13,171 bases of DNA from a bacterium (GTDB taxonomy: Bacteria; Oederibacteriota; JAJYGY01), in NCBI GenBank assembly GCA_021790555.1, contig JAJYGY010000123.1, forward strand, positions 1 to 13,171. Direction: 5' to 3'. The notes beneath the pieces were generated by a model. It did not search any database. It was not told where the DNA came from and was given only the letters and a program-made list of their open reading frames with translations. This document shows, piece by piece, positions 6,321-12,508 of this stretch; within the stretch, counting starts at the first letter, position 1, and each line of letters begins with the position of its first letter. A program made the translations under genes and the position numbers.

Positions 6321-7975
6321 CGTATCACCGCGATCCTGTTGACGCCCTTCCGGCCTCCCGAAACCACGGTGAGGATGTAGACCCCGTTGGCCACCGTGGC
6401 CCCGTTGCCGTTCCTGCCGTTCCAGTCCACGAAGTTCAGTCCGGTGTGGGTCTGCGACGCGTCCAGCTTCTGGTCGAAGACCGGGTCGCCCGAGGCGTCG
6501 AAGACGCGCACCTCGGTGTTGCGCGGCGAATCCAGGATGAAGGTGAGGTGGGTCGGGCCGTCCTTGTCCGGGTTGAAGGGATTGGGCCAGTTGTAGACCT
6601 TGAAGCCCGTGCCCGGGTTGTTGTATCCGCTGTTGGAATCCGTGGCCGTCAGGGCCTTGTACACGTCCAGCTCGCCCCAGCCCACCTGCTGCTGGTACCC
6701 GGAACCCAGGGCCGTGGGCTGGGTGGTGGATTCCAGGATGCGCGTCAGCTCCGTGGCCGACCGGGTGGGGTCCTGCGCCAGCAGAAGGGCCGCGGTGGCC
6801 ACCACCATGGGGCAGGCGAAGCTGGTGCCCGCCTCGGAACTGTAGTCGTTGGTGCCGGTTTTACAGGCGGCCAGAATTTCACTGGCGTCGCAGGAGTCGA
6901 CAAACGAAGGGGTCTGGCAGGAAGTGGTGCCGCAGGTCCCCGCCCCGCCGGGAGCGCACAGGTCCACCTTGCCGTAGTAGGAATAGTAGGACCGGTTGCC
7001 GGTGTTGTCCAATGCGCCCACGGAAAGCACGTCCGAATACCCGGCCGGATAGGAGATGGAATCCGCGGACTCGCCGCTCTCCACGTTGCCCGAGGCGGCC
7101 ACCACCAGCACCCCCAGGTTGGTGGCGTAGTCCACGGCCTGCTGCAGGGTGTCGCTCTTGCTGGTGCTCCCCAGGCTCAGGTTGATGACCTTGGCGCCCT
7201 GGTCCGCGGCGTACATGATGCCCTGGGCGATCTGGTCGATGGTGCCGCTGCCCCCGGAATCCAGCACCTTGACGGGCAGGATTTTGATATTGGCGTGGCC
7301 CACGCCGTAGGCGATTCCGGCCATGTTGGTGTCGTTGGCCAGGATGATGCTGGAGACATGGCTGCCGTGGCCCTCGTCGTCGTAGGCCGTGGGGAGGCCG
7401 TTGACGAAGTCCTTCCAGCCCGAGGCGGCATTGGAAAGGTCCTGGTTGGATTCATTCAGCCCCGTGTCGCAGACCGCCACCAGTACCGAGCCCGGGAAGT
7501 TCACCGAGGCGAATGCCGAATGGGCCTGGTCGTCGTGGATCTGGGGTATGTACCACTGGTACTGCAGGAGGAAAGGGCAGGAGGGGTAGTTGAAGGTCCC
7601 GGCGCCGCAGGGGGAGTAGGCGCGCAAAATGTAGTCCGGCTCGGCCTGGGCCACCAGGCCGCTTCGCAGGTACAGGGCCCGGGCGGCTTCGGGGTCCAGG
7701 CCTTTGGGCAGCTTCACCAGGGCCACGTTCAATTTGCTGAACAGGCCGTCCAATCCGGCCGTGCCGCTCAAACGAACGGCACCCACGCTCGAATCAAGGG
7801 CCCGGCGGGCCCCCGAAAGATCCGGGAAGGCAGGCTTGCCCAGGCGCAGGGCCTCGGCCTTCAGGGCCGAAGCCCCCGGGTTTGGCAGGTACCGGACAAG
7901 CAGCTCGCCGGGGCGGTAGGGCGCGGCGGAAAGGGGGAAGGCGGCCAGCAGCAGCAGGGAGAGGAATATCTTCAA
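6317..7975 (-). CDS. Secreted subtilisin-like serine peptidase (S8) with FlgD/type IX-like C-terminal tail
   Basis: The 552-residue protein has four parts: a signal peptide (1-18, MKIFLSLLLLAAFPLSAA), an I9-like inhibitory propeptide (about 20-119, ending AEPDYILRA), the S8 catalytic domain (about 135-440) and a FlgD-type Ig-like tail (about 456-552). The catalytic triad is intact: D170 (VCDTG), H203 (GHGSH), S385 (GTSFACP), with oxyanion N297 (AASGN). Nine cysteines in the exported part suggest disulfides and an extracytoplasmic product. The tail has WPNPFNP at 463-469, VRVFDASGDPV, NFVDWNGRNGNG, NGVYIL and the Arg-Ile-Ala-Val-Ile-Arg end, as in cargo of type IX-like systems and in surface proteins of several phyla. 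The start is TTG at 7975, overlapping the coaB stop as TTGA; a GGTGG site lies upstream. Its stop overlaps the next ATG. The peptidase identity is firm; substrate and export route are unknown. Confidence 0.93.
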   Translation of the reverse strand: MKIFLSLLLLAAFPLSAAPYRPGELLVRYLPNPGASALKAEALRLGKPAFPDLSGARRALDSSVGAVRLSGTAGLDGLFSKLNVALVKLPKGLDPEAARALYLRSGLVAQAEPDYILRAYSPCGAGTFNYPSCPFLLQYQWYIPQIHDDQAHSAFASVNFPGSVLVAVCDTGLNESNQDLSNAASGWKDFVNGLPTAYDDEGHGSHVSSIILANDTNMAGIAYGVGHANIKILPVKVLDSGGSGTIDQIAQGIMYAADQGAKVINLSLGSTSKSDTLQQAVDYATNLGVLVVAASGNVESGESADSISYPAGYSDVLSVGALDNTGNRSYYSYYGKVDLCAPGGAGTCGTTSCQTPSFVDSCDASEILAACKTGTNDYSSEAGTSFACPMVVATAALLLAQDPTRSATELTRILESTTQPTALGSGYQQQVGWGELDVYKALTATDSNSGYNNPGTGFKVYNWPNPFNPDKDGPTHLTFILDSPRNTEVRVFDASGDPVFDQKLDASQTHTGLNFVDWNGRNGNGATVANGVYILTVVSGGRKGVNRIAVIR

Positions 7976-8634
7976 ACAGCGCCACCCGAGAGGAGCCTTT
8001 CGACTTCGTCGACGATGGTTTCCGCCAGTTCGCGCTTGGGCAAAAGGGGAAGGGCCCGGGCCGGCCGGCCCGTGCAGAGCAGGGTGGCCCGGTTGTCGTC
8101 GGAGCCGAAACCGCTGCCCGGCCGCCCCACCCGGTTGGCCACCATGAGGTCCAGCCGTTTGGAGCGCATCTTGGCGGCCGCGTTGGCCAGCAGGCCCTGG
8201 GTTTCGGCCGCGAACCCGACCAGCAGGCGCCCGCCCTTGCGCCGCGAAAGCTCGGCCAGGATGTCCGGGTTGGGCAGCAGCGTGAGGGTTTCTTCCGCTC
8301 CCGACTTCTTCACCTTCTGGGCGTGGCGCACCGCCGGGCGGAAGTCCGACACCGCCGCCGAGGCGATGAAAACCCGGCAGGAGCCGAAACCGCGGCGGGC
8401 CGCCCGAAGCATGTCGCGGGCGCTCTCCACGGCCACGAATTCCACGCCCTCCGGCCGCTTCAGGGCCGTGGGCCCGGAAACCAGGGTCACCCGGGCGCCG
8501 CGGTCGCGGCAGGCCCCGGCCAGGGCGTAGCCCATCTTGCCGCTGGAGGGGTTGGAAAGGAAGCGCACCGGGTCCAGGGCCTCGCGGGTGGGCCCGGCGG
8601 TGATCAGGACCCCGACGCCCTCAAGGCTTTTTTT
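7972..8634 (-). CDS. coaB: Phosphopantothenate-cysteine ligase domain (CoaB) of CoaBC, reached only by a -1 frameshift
   Basis: This frame makes the second half of Dfp/CoaBC, which joins 4'-phosphopantothenate to cysteine using CTP. It opens right after a TAA (8635-8637) and encodes GVGVLITAGPTREALDP, the nucleotide-binding start of the domain, then VRFLSNPSSGKMGYALA, ASAAVSDFRP, KVKKSG, LPNPDIL, LVGFAAET, VANRV and GFGSDDN, all in family order. No ATG, GTG or TTG precedes VLITAGPT. The first usable start is the GTG at 8568, and a product from there would lack the conserved Gly-Pro-Thr segment. A -1 shift in the A run at 8628-8636 joins it to CoaC as a protein of about 404 residues, the normal CoaBC length. 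The stop overlaps the TTG start of the S8 peptidase. It is either a programmed frameshift or slippage site, a sequencing slip, or a true mutation. Confidence 0.9.
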   Translation of the reverse strand, partial: KKSLEGVGVLITAGPTREALDPVRFLSNPSSGKMGYALAGACRDRGARVTLVSGPTALKRPEGVEFVAVESARDMLRAARRGFGSCRVFIASAAVSDFRPAVRHAQKVKKSGAEETLTLLPNPDILAELSRRKGGRLLVGFAAETQGLLANAAAKMRSKRLDLMVANRVGRPGSGFGSDDNRATLLCTGRPARALPLLPKRELAETIVDEVERLLSGGAV

Positions 8635-9185
8635 TTACCCCGCCCCAGGGCCAGGTCCCAGGCCGCGTCGGCGATGTCCTTCGGCGCCGCCAGCTTTCCC
8701 ATCCCCAGGTCGCCGCAGGCCAGCATGCCCTCGCGCGGGGACACGAACAGGGCCCCGCGCTTTTTCAGGGTTTCCACGTTGGCGCGCGTGGCCGGGTGTT
8801 CCCACATGGCCGTGTTCATGGCCGGCGCCAGCAGCAGGGGGCAGCGCGCCACCAGGGCGCAGGCCGTGACGAAGTCGCCGGCCAGCCCCTGGGCCAGCTT
8901 GGCCAGCAGGTCGGCCGTGGCGGCCGCCACCACGAAGACGCGGGCGCGCCGGGCCAGGCTGACATGGCCCACGCCCCATTCGGCCGGCTCGTCGAAGAGG
9001 TCCAGCCCCACGGGCCTGCCCGAAAGCACCTTCAGCACCAGGGGGGAGACGAAGCGGGCCGCGTCCTTGGTCAGCACCACCGTCACGGCGGCGCCGCGCT
9101 TCTTCAGGTCCGACACCAGGTCGGCGGCCTTGTAGGCCGCGATCGAGGCGCCCACCCCCACCAGGATTTCCGGCGATTCCGCCAT
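8604..9185 (-). CDS. coaC: Phosphopantothenoylcysteine decarboxylase domain (CoaC) of CoaBC
   Basis: This is the FMN-dependent flavoprotein half of CoaBC, which decarboxylates phosphopantothenoylcysteine to phosphopantetheine. Motifs: GVGASIAAYKAADL (10-23) for FMN binding, catalytic H74 in GHVSLAR, ATADLLAKLAQGLAGD in place of the classic PASANT region (a variant seen in this family), PAMNTAMW (121-128) and C157 in ACGDLGMGKL, the substrate-clamp cysteine. ATG 9185 follows a GGAGGGG site, 17 bases after rpoZ. The frame runs through nine A as Lys-Lys-Lys and stops seven codons later (TGA at 8604-8606), giving 193 residues; the last seven (ALRASGS) match nothing in the family. A -1 shift in the A run would continue into CoaB. 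Stand-alone CoaC exists in some bacteria, so the short form could be active by itself. Confidence 0.93.
   Translation of the reverse strand: MAESPEILVGVGASIAAYKAADLVSDLKKRGAAVTVVLTKDAARFVSPLVLKVLSGRPVGLDLFDEPAEWGVGHVSLARRARVFVVAAATADLLAKLAQGLAGDFVTACALVARCPLLLAPAMNTAMWEHPATRANVETLKKRGALFVSPREGMLACGDLGMGKLAAPKDIADAAWDLALGRGKKKALRASGS
8628..8636 (-). other. A9 slippery run, candidate programmed frameshift or transcription-slippage site in coaBC
   Basis: On the minus strand the coaC frame reads GGT AAA AAA AAA GCC. The last seven A form a classical A AAA AAA heptamer for -1 ribosome slippage. Ten or seven A in the mRNA would also restore the fused frame. Nine A in a row is rare in this GC-rich DNA, where Lys is nearly always AAG. 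About 15 bases downstream GGGTCC can pair with GGGCCC over an 11-base loop, a weak possible stimulator placed further away than is usual. Confidence 0.6.
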
Positions 9186-9202
9186 TCCAGCCCCTCCAGC
9201 CC

Positions 9203-9424
9203 TTACTTCTGCTTCTCGGCGGCCATCCGGGCGTCCTCGGCCAGCTCCTCGTCGGTGTACTTCAGCTTGCCCTCCTCCATCTCGTACAGGGCGATCTCGG
9301 TGATCTTCTCCCGCTCCATGCCCTCGGGGATGTTGATGCCCTCGTTCAGCTCGCGGGCCCGCCGGGCCGTGAGGATGACCGACTGGTAGCGGTTGACGTT
9401 GCGCGGATCGTTGTTGTCGAACAT
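9203..9424 (-). CDS. rpoZ: RNA polymerase omega subunit
   Basis: This 73-residue protein helps assemble RNA polymerase by holding the beta-prime subunit. It shows the family core NRYQSVILTARRARELNEG (11-29), then the K-x-T-x-I-A-L motif KITEIALYEMEEGKL (40-54), and an acidic C-terminal helix. The ATG at 9424 has the strongest ribosome site of the run (AAAGGAGG, 6-base spacing). It follows gmk after 67 bases, in which no clear promoter is seen, and precedes coaBC by 17 bases. The order gmk-rpoZ-coaBC is widely conserved and supports the call. Confidence 0.96.
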   Translation of the reverse strand: MFDNNDPRNVNRYQSVILTARRARELNEGINIPEGMEREKITEIALYEMEEGKLKYTDEELAEDARMAAEKQK

Positions 9425-9491
9425 GGACTGCCTCCTTTGGTGGAAAAACCGTGAAAGACCCTTGCTCCGCCGTCCGCGGCCGGAAAAGCGG

Positions 9492-10091
9492 TCATGCCGC
9501 CCTGGAACTCCTCAACCCCTCGGCCCGGTAGATGGCCGAAACCTGGTCCACCGCCTCCTCCAGCTCGCCGTTGACCACCAGGTAGTCGTAGCGGCGGGCC
9601 GCCTCAAGCTCCCCGCGGGCGTTGGCCAGGCGCCGCCGGATCTCGCCCGGGGAGTCGGTGCCGCGGGAGCGCAGGCGGCGCTTCAGCTCGCCCAGGGAGG
9701 GCGGCAGCAGGAACACCAGCACCGAGTCGCGGCGCAGGCGCTTGACGGCCAGCCCCCCCTGCACGTCGATGACCAGCACCAGGCTGCGCCCGCGCCGGAG
9801 GCTTTGCTCCACGGCCCCGCGGGGCGTGCCGTAGTGGTGCCCGTGCACCAGGGCGTGCTCGTAAAAACCGCCCGCCTTCAGGAGCCGCCGGAACCGGGCC
9901 GGGGAAAGGAAGTAGTAGTCGCGCCCGTCCCGCTCGCCGCCCCGGGGAGGCCGGGTGGTGGCCGTCACGCAGCGCTTCAGCCCGGGGTGGCGCTTCAGCA
10001 GCCCCTGGCAGACCGTGGTCTTGCCGGCCCCCGAGGGGGCCGAAAGCACCAGCAGGAAGGGCCTGGGTTTTTTCGGCGCCAGGGCGGCCAT
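9492..10091 (-). CDS. gmk: Guanylate kinase
   Basis: The 199-residue enzyme phosphorylates GMP (and dGMP) to GDP with ATP in the cytoplasm. Motifs: P-loop APSGAGKTT (18-26), GMP-binding TRPPRGGERDGRDYYF (46-61), YEHALVHGHHYGTP (77-90), IDVQGG (108-113) and the lid FLLPPSLGELKRRLRSRGTD (127-146). The ATG at 10091 is preferred because GGAG lies five bases upstream and the length then fits the family. A GTG at 10097, overlapping the yicC stop as GTGA, is the alternative and adds only two residues; the longer opening upstream is a shadow of yicC. It is separated from the yicC stop by two bases, so translation is probably coupled. DUF370/remA, often found between yicC and gmk, is absent. Confidence 0.97.
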   Translation of the reverse strand: MAALAPKKPRPFLLVLSAPSGAGKTTVCQGLLKRHPGLKRCVTATTRPPRGGERDGRDYYFLSPARFRRLLKAGGFYEHALVHGHHYGTPRGAVEQSLRRGRSLVLVIDVQGGLAVKRLRRDSVLVFLLPPSLGELKRRLRSRGTDSPGEIRRRLANARGELEAARRYDYLVVNGELEEAVDQVSAIYRAEGLRSSRAA

Positions 10092-10093
10092 GC

Positions 10094-10984
10094 TCACTCC
10101 ACGTTCTGGACCTGTTCGCGGATCTTCTCGATTTCGGCCTTCAGTTCCACCACCCGGTGGGCCACGGCCGCGTCGGGGGACTTGCTGCCCATGGTGTTGG
10201 CCTCGCGCAGCAGCTCCTGGCACAGGAAATCCATGCGCTTGCCGGCGGGCTCGGCGGCCTTCAGCAGCCGGCCGAACTCCCCCACGTGGGTACGGAACCG
10301 CACCAGCTCCTCGCGGATGTCCGAGCGCTCGGCCAGCACCGCCGCCTCCATCATCAGGCGGGGGTCGTCGGCCGGGATCTTTTCAAGAAGCTCGGCCACC
10401 CTGGCCGCCAGCCTTTCGCGGGCGCCCCGGATGAGCCCCAGGGAGGCCTCCTCGATGGCAGCCGTCAATTGTAACGAACTCTCGAGCCTTTTCTCCAGCT
10501 CTTTTTGCAGGGCCAGGCCCTCCCGCCGGCGCGACTCGTCCAGGGACCGCAGGGCCTGCTGCAGGGCCTTCTTCCACTGCTGCCAGCGGCGTTCCAGGGC
10601 CTTGGGGTCCTCCTTGGCCGGGGCCTGGCCTTCCTGGAGCACGCCGGGAAACCGCAGCACGGCCTCCAGGCCGGGCTTGTCGCGGCGCCCCAGGGCCCGG
10701 GCCACCTCGGCCGCGGCCCTGGCGTAGGAACGGGCCAGCTCCAGGTCCACGGAAAGGGCCTGCCGCTGGCGCGGGGACTCCTCCCTCCAGATCAGGTCCA
10801 CCTTGCCGCGCGCCAGCACGCCTCCCACCAGGGCCCGGGCCTCGGCCTCGCGGCTCCACAGGGCCGTCGGCAGCTTGAAGGAGCATTCCAGGCCGCGGTT
10901 GTTCACGGTCTTCAGCTCCACCACGGTCAGGGATTCCTTCAAGCGGGCCTCGCCCCGGCCGTAGCCGGTCATGGACTTGATCAT
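10094..10984 (-). CDS. yicC: YicC-family endoribonuclease
   Basis: This 296-residue protein belongs to the YicC/YloC family, whose E. coli member is an RNase acting on small RNAs. It begins MIKSMTGYGRGEA, the family signature, followed by KTVNNRGLECSFKLP (26-40). The second half holds the DUF1732 region: RSDIREELVRFRTHVGEF, KRMDFLCQELLREANTMGSK and the ending EKIREQVQNVE. The central part is a long charged coiled-coil-like helix (about 130-205). The ATG at 10984 follows GGAGGAAGG at 6-base spacing; a second ATG (Met5) is possible but would lose the conserved first residues. It starts 21 bases after the heptosyltransferase and leads directly into gmk, the usual partner. The identification is firm; the RNA targets here are unknown. 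Confidence 0.95.
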   Translation of the reverse strand: MIKSMTGYGRGEARLKESLTVVELKTVNNRGLECSFKLPTALWSREAEARALVGGVLARGKVDLIWREESPRQRQALSVDLELARSYARAAAEVARALGRRDKPGLEAVLRFPGVLQEGQAPAKEDPKALERRWQQWKKALQQALRSLDESRRREGLALQKELEKRLESSLQLTAAIEEASLGLIRGARERLAARVAELLEKIPADDPRLMMEAAVLAERSDIREELVRFRTHVGEFGRLLKAAEPAGKRMDFLCQELLREANTMGSKSPDAAVAHRVVELKAEIEKIREQVQNVE

Positions 10985-11005
10985 CGGGAACCTTCCTCCA
11001 CGAAT

Positions 11006-12025
11006 TCAGGAACGCATCAGGAAAGCGGCCGCGTCCAGGGCCCCCTCGGGCGTGACGCGGTCCATGCAGTCGTAAAAGGGGCAGGCCCGGCCCCGGCAGC
11101 TCGGGCAGGTGACCCCCAGGCCCGGCGGCGAAAGCACGGCGTGCCGGTTTCCGAAGGGCCGCCAGCGCAGCGGCGACATCGGCACGATGGGCGGGTAGAT
11201 GCCCAGCGTGGGCACGCCGCAGGCCGCCGCGATGTGCATGGGCCCGGTGGCGGCCGAGACGAAAAGCCGCGCCCGGGAGATCAGCGCGGCGAAGGCGCGC
11301 AGCGGAAGCTCGCCCTCCAGCACCGCGGGCCGGGGATGGATGCCCCCGGCCACCTCGCGCAACAGGGCCTTTTCCCCCTCGCCGCCGCTGACCAGCAGGG
11401 TGGCCCCGTGGCGCCGGCGCAGCAGGGCGCCCAGGCGGGCGAAGTGCCCGGCCCCCCAGCGCAGCGAGGAGCCGCCCGTGCCCGGGTGCAGCACCACCAG
11501 GGGCCGGCCGGCCGCGGGCTTCAGGCCCTTGGCGCGCATCCAGCGCGCGGCCTCCCGCCGGTCCTCCGGCGGCAGGAAAAGCGCGGCCTCGCCCCGGGGC
11601 TCCTCCAGGCCCAGGGGGGCCAGGTGGTCCAGGTTGTATTCCGCCTCGCTCTTTTCCCCGCGCGAGCGGCGGATGGGCAGGCGGTGGGTCAGCAGGGCCG
11701 AGAAGGGCCGGGCCGAGGGTCCCACGCGGTTGGGAATGCCGGCGCGCCGGGCCAGCCAGGCGTTGGACCAGGTGGCCCACAGCAGCAGGGCCCATTCCCA
11801 GCCGCCCGCGCGCAGTCGCGCCAGGGTGTCGGGGCGCGAATCCACCACCACCTCGTCCAGGCGCGGGTCCTTCTCCACCAGGGGCGCGCCGTAGGCCGAC
11901 ACCAGCATGCCCAGGCGGGCCTGGGGGAAGGCCCGGCGCAGCGCGTCCAGCGTGGGCAGCGCCAGCACCAGGTCCCCCAGCCGGTCGTTGCGGAACAGCA
12001 GCACCCGGGGAGCGCCCCGCCTCAT
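11006..12025 (-). CDS. Glycosyltransferase family 9, ADP-heptose:LPS heptosyltransferase
   Basis: The 339-residue enzyme should move heptose from ADP-heptose to the LPS inner core at the cytoplasmic face of the inner membrane. The N-terminal half starts VLLFRNDRLGDLVLALPTLDALR (8-30), with the acceptor-side Asp13. The C-terminal half has VVLHPGTGGSSLRW (177-190) and SAATGPMHIAAACGVPTLGI (257-276), the nucleotide-sugar site. Near the end C307, C310, C315 and C320 form a C-x2-C-x4-C-x4-C pattern found in many members. The ATG at 12025 overlaps the RfaE2 stop as ATGA, and AAGG lies upstream; the longer opening to 12241 is a shadow. Pairing with RfaE2, which makes the donor, fits well. Whether it is the WaaC, WaaF or WaaQ type cannot be told. 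Confidence 0.92.
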   Translation of the reverse strand: MRRGAPRVLLFRNDRLGDLVLALPTLDALRRAFPQARLGMLVSAYGAPLVEKDPRLDEVVVDSRPDTLARLRAGGWEWALLLWATWSNAWLARRAGIPNRVGPSARPFSALLTHRLPIRRSRGEKSEAEYNLDHLAPLGLEEPRGEAALFLPPEDRREAARWMRAKGLKPAAGRPLVVLHPGTGGSSLRWGAGHFARLGALLRRRHGATLLVSGGEGEKALLREVAGGIHPRPAVLEGELPLRAFAALISRARLFVSAATGPMHIAAACGVPTLGIYPPIVPMSPLRWRPFGNRHAVLSPPGLGVTCPSCRGRACPFYDCMDRVTPEGALDAAAFLMRS

Positions 12026-12501
12026 GGATAGGCCTTGCGGATCTTGGCGACGAGGTCGGTGGTGGAGTGGTCCTTGGGGTCGCCCACGATGCCCACCCTT
12101 CCGCCCAGGGAGCGCATCAGGGCGGCCTCGGGAACCGAATCGGCGGTGTAGTCCGTGCCCTTGGCCTGGATGTCGGGCCTCAGCATCCTCAGGGTCGTCC
12201 CGGCCCCGGACTCCGGGAAGCTGGTGACGAAATCCACGCATTCCAGGGCCGAGACCAGTTCGGCCCTTTCCTTCAGGGGCATCAGGGGCCGGGCCGGGCC
12301 CTTCAGCCGGCGCACCGAGGCGTCGCTGTTGAGCGCCAGCACCAGCACGTCGCCCAGGGCCCGGGCCCCCTTCAGGTAGCGCAGGTGCCCCACGTGCAGC
12401 AGGTCGAAGCAGCCGTTGGCGAAGACCACGGTCTTGCCGGCCTTCTTCAGCCGCGCCACCAGGCCGGCCAGCTTCTTCCTTTCGACGAACTTACCCGACA
12501 T
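12022..12501 (-). CDS. rfaE2: D-glycero-beta-D-manno-heptose 1-phosphate adenylyltransferase (stand-alone HldE C-terminal domain)
   Basis: The 159-residue enzyme makes ADP-heptose from heptose 1-phosphate and ATP. It has the nucleotidyltransferase motifs NGCFDLLHVGHLRYL (29-43, with the HxGH box at 36-39), LNSDASVRRLKGPARP (57-72), KERAELVSALECVDFV (77-92), KGTDYT (114-119) and HSTTDLV (145-151). In E. coli this activity is the C-terminal half of HldE; here, as in many phyla, it is a separate gene, and the kinase half is not in the window. The ATG at 12501 sits just after GAGGAG, which overlaps the stop of the aldo/keto reductase 7 bases upstream. It is joined to the heptosyltransferase by a 4-base overlap. 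The call is secure. Confidence 0.95.
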   Translation of the reverse strand: MSGKFVERKKLAGLVARLKKAGKTVVFANGCFDLLHVGHLRYLKGARALGDVLVLALNSDASVRRLKGPARPLMPLKERAELVSALECVDFVTSFPESGAGTTLRMLRPDIQAKGTDYTADSVPEAALMRSLGGRVGIVGDPKDHSTTDLVAKIRKAYP

Positions 12502-12508
12502 GGTCTCC

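Noticed and set aside
10092..10223. Longer gmk start at 10223 and longer heptosyltransferase start at 12241
   Set aside because: Both extensions read through the preceding real genes in another frame and add low-complexity residues; the internal starts fit family length and stop/start overlaps.
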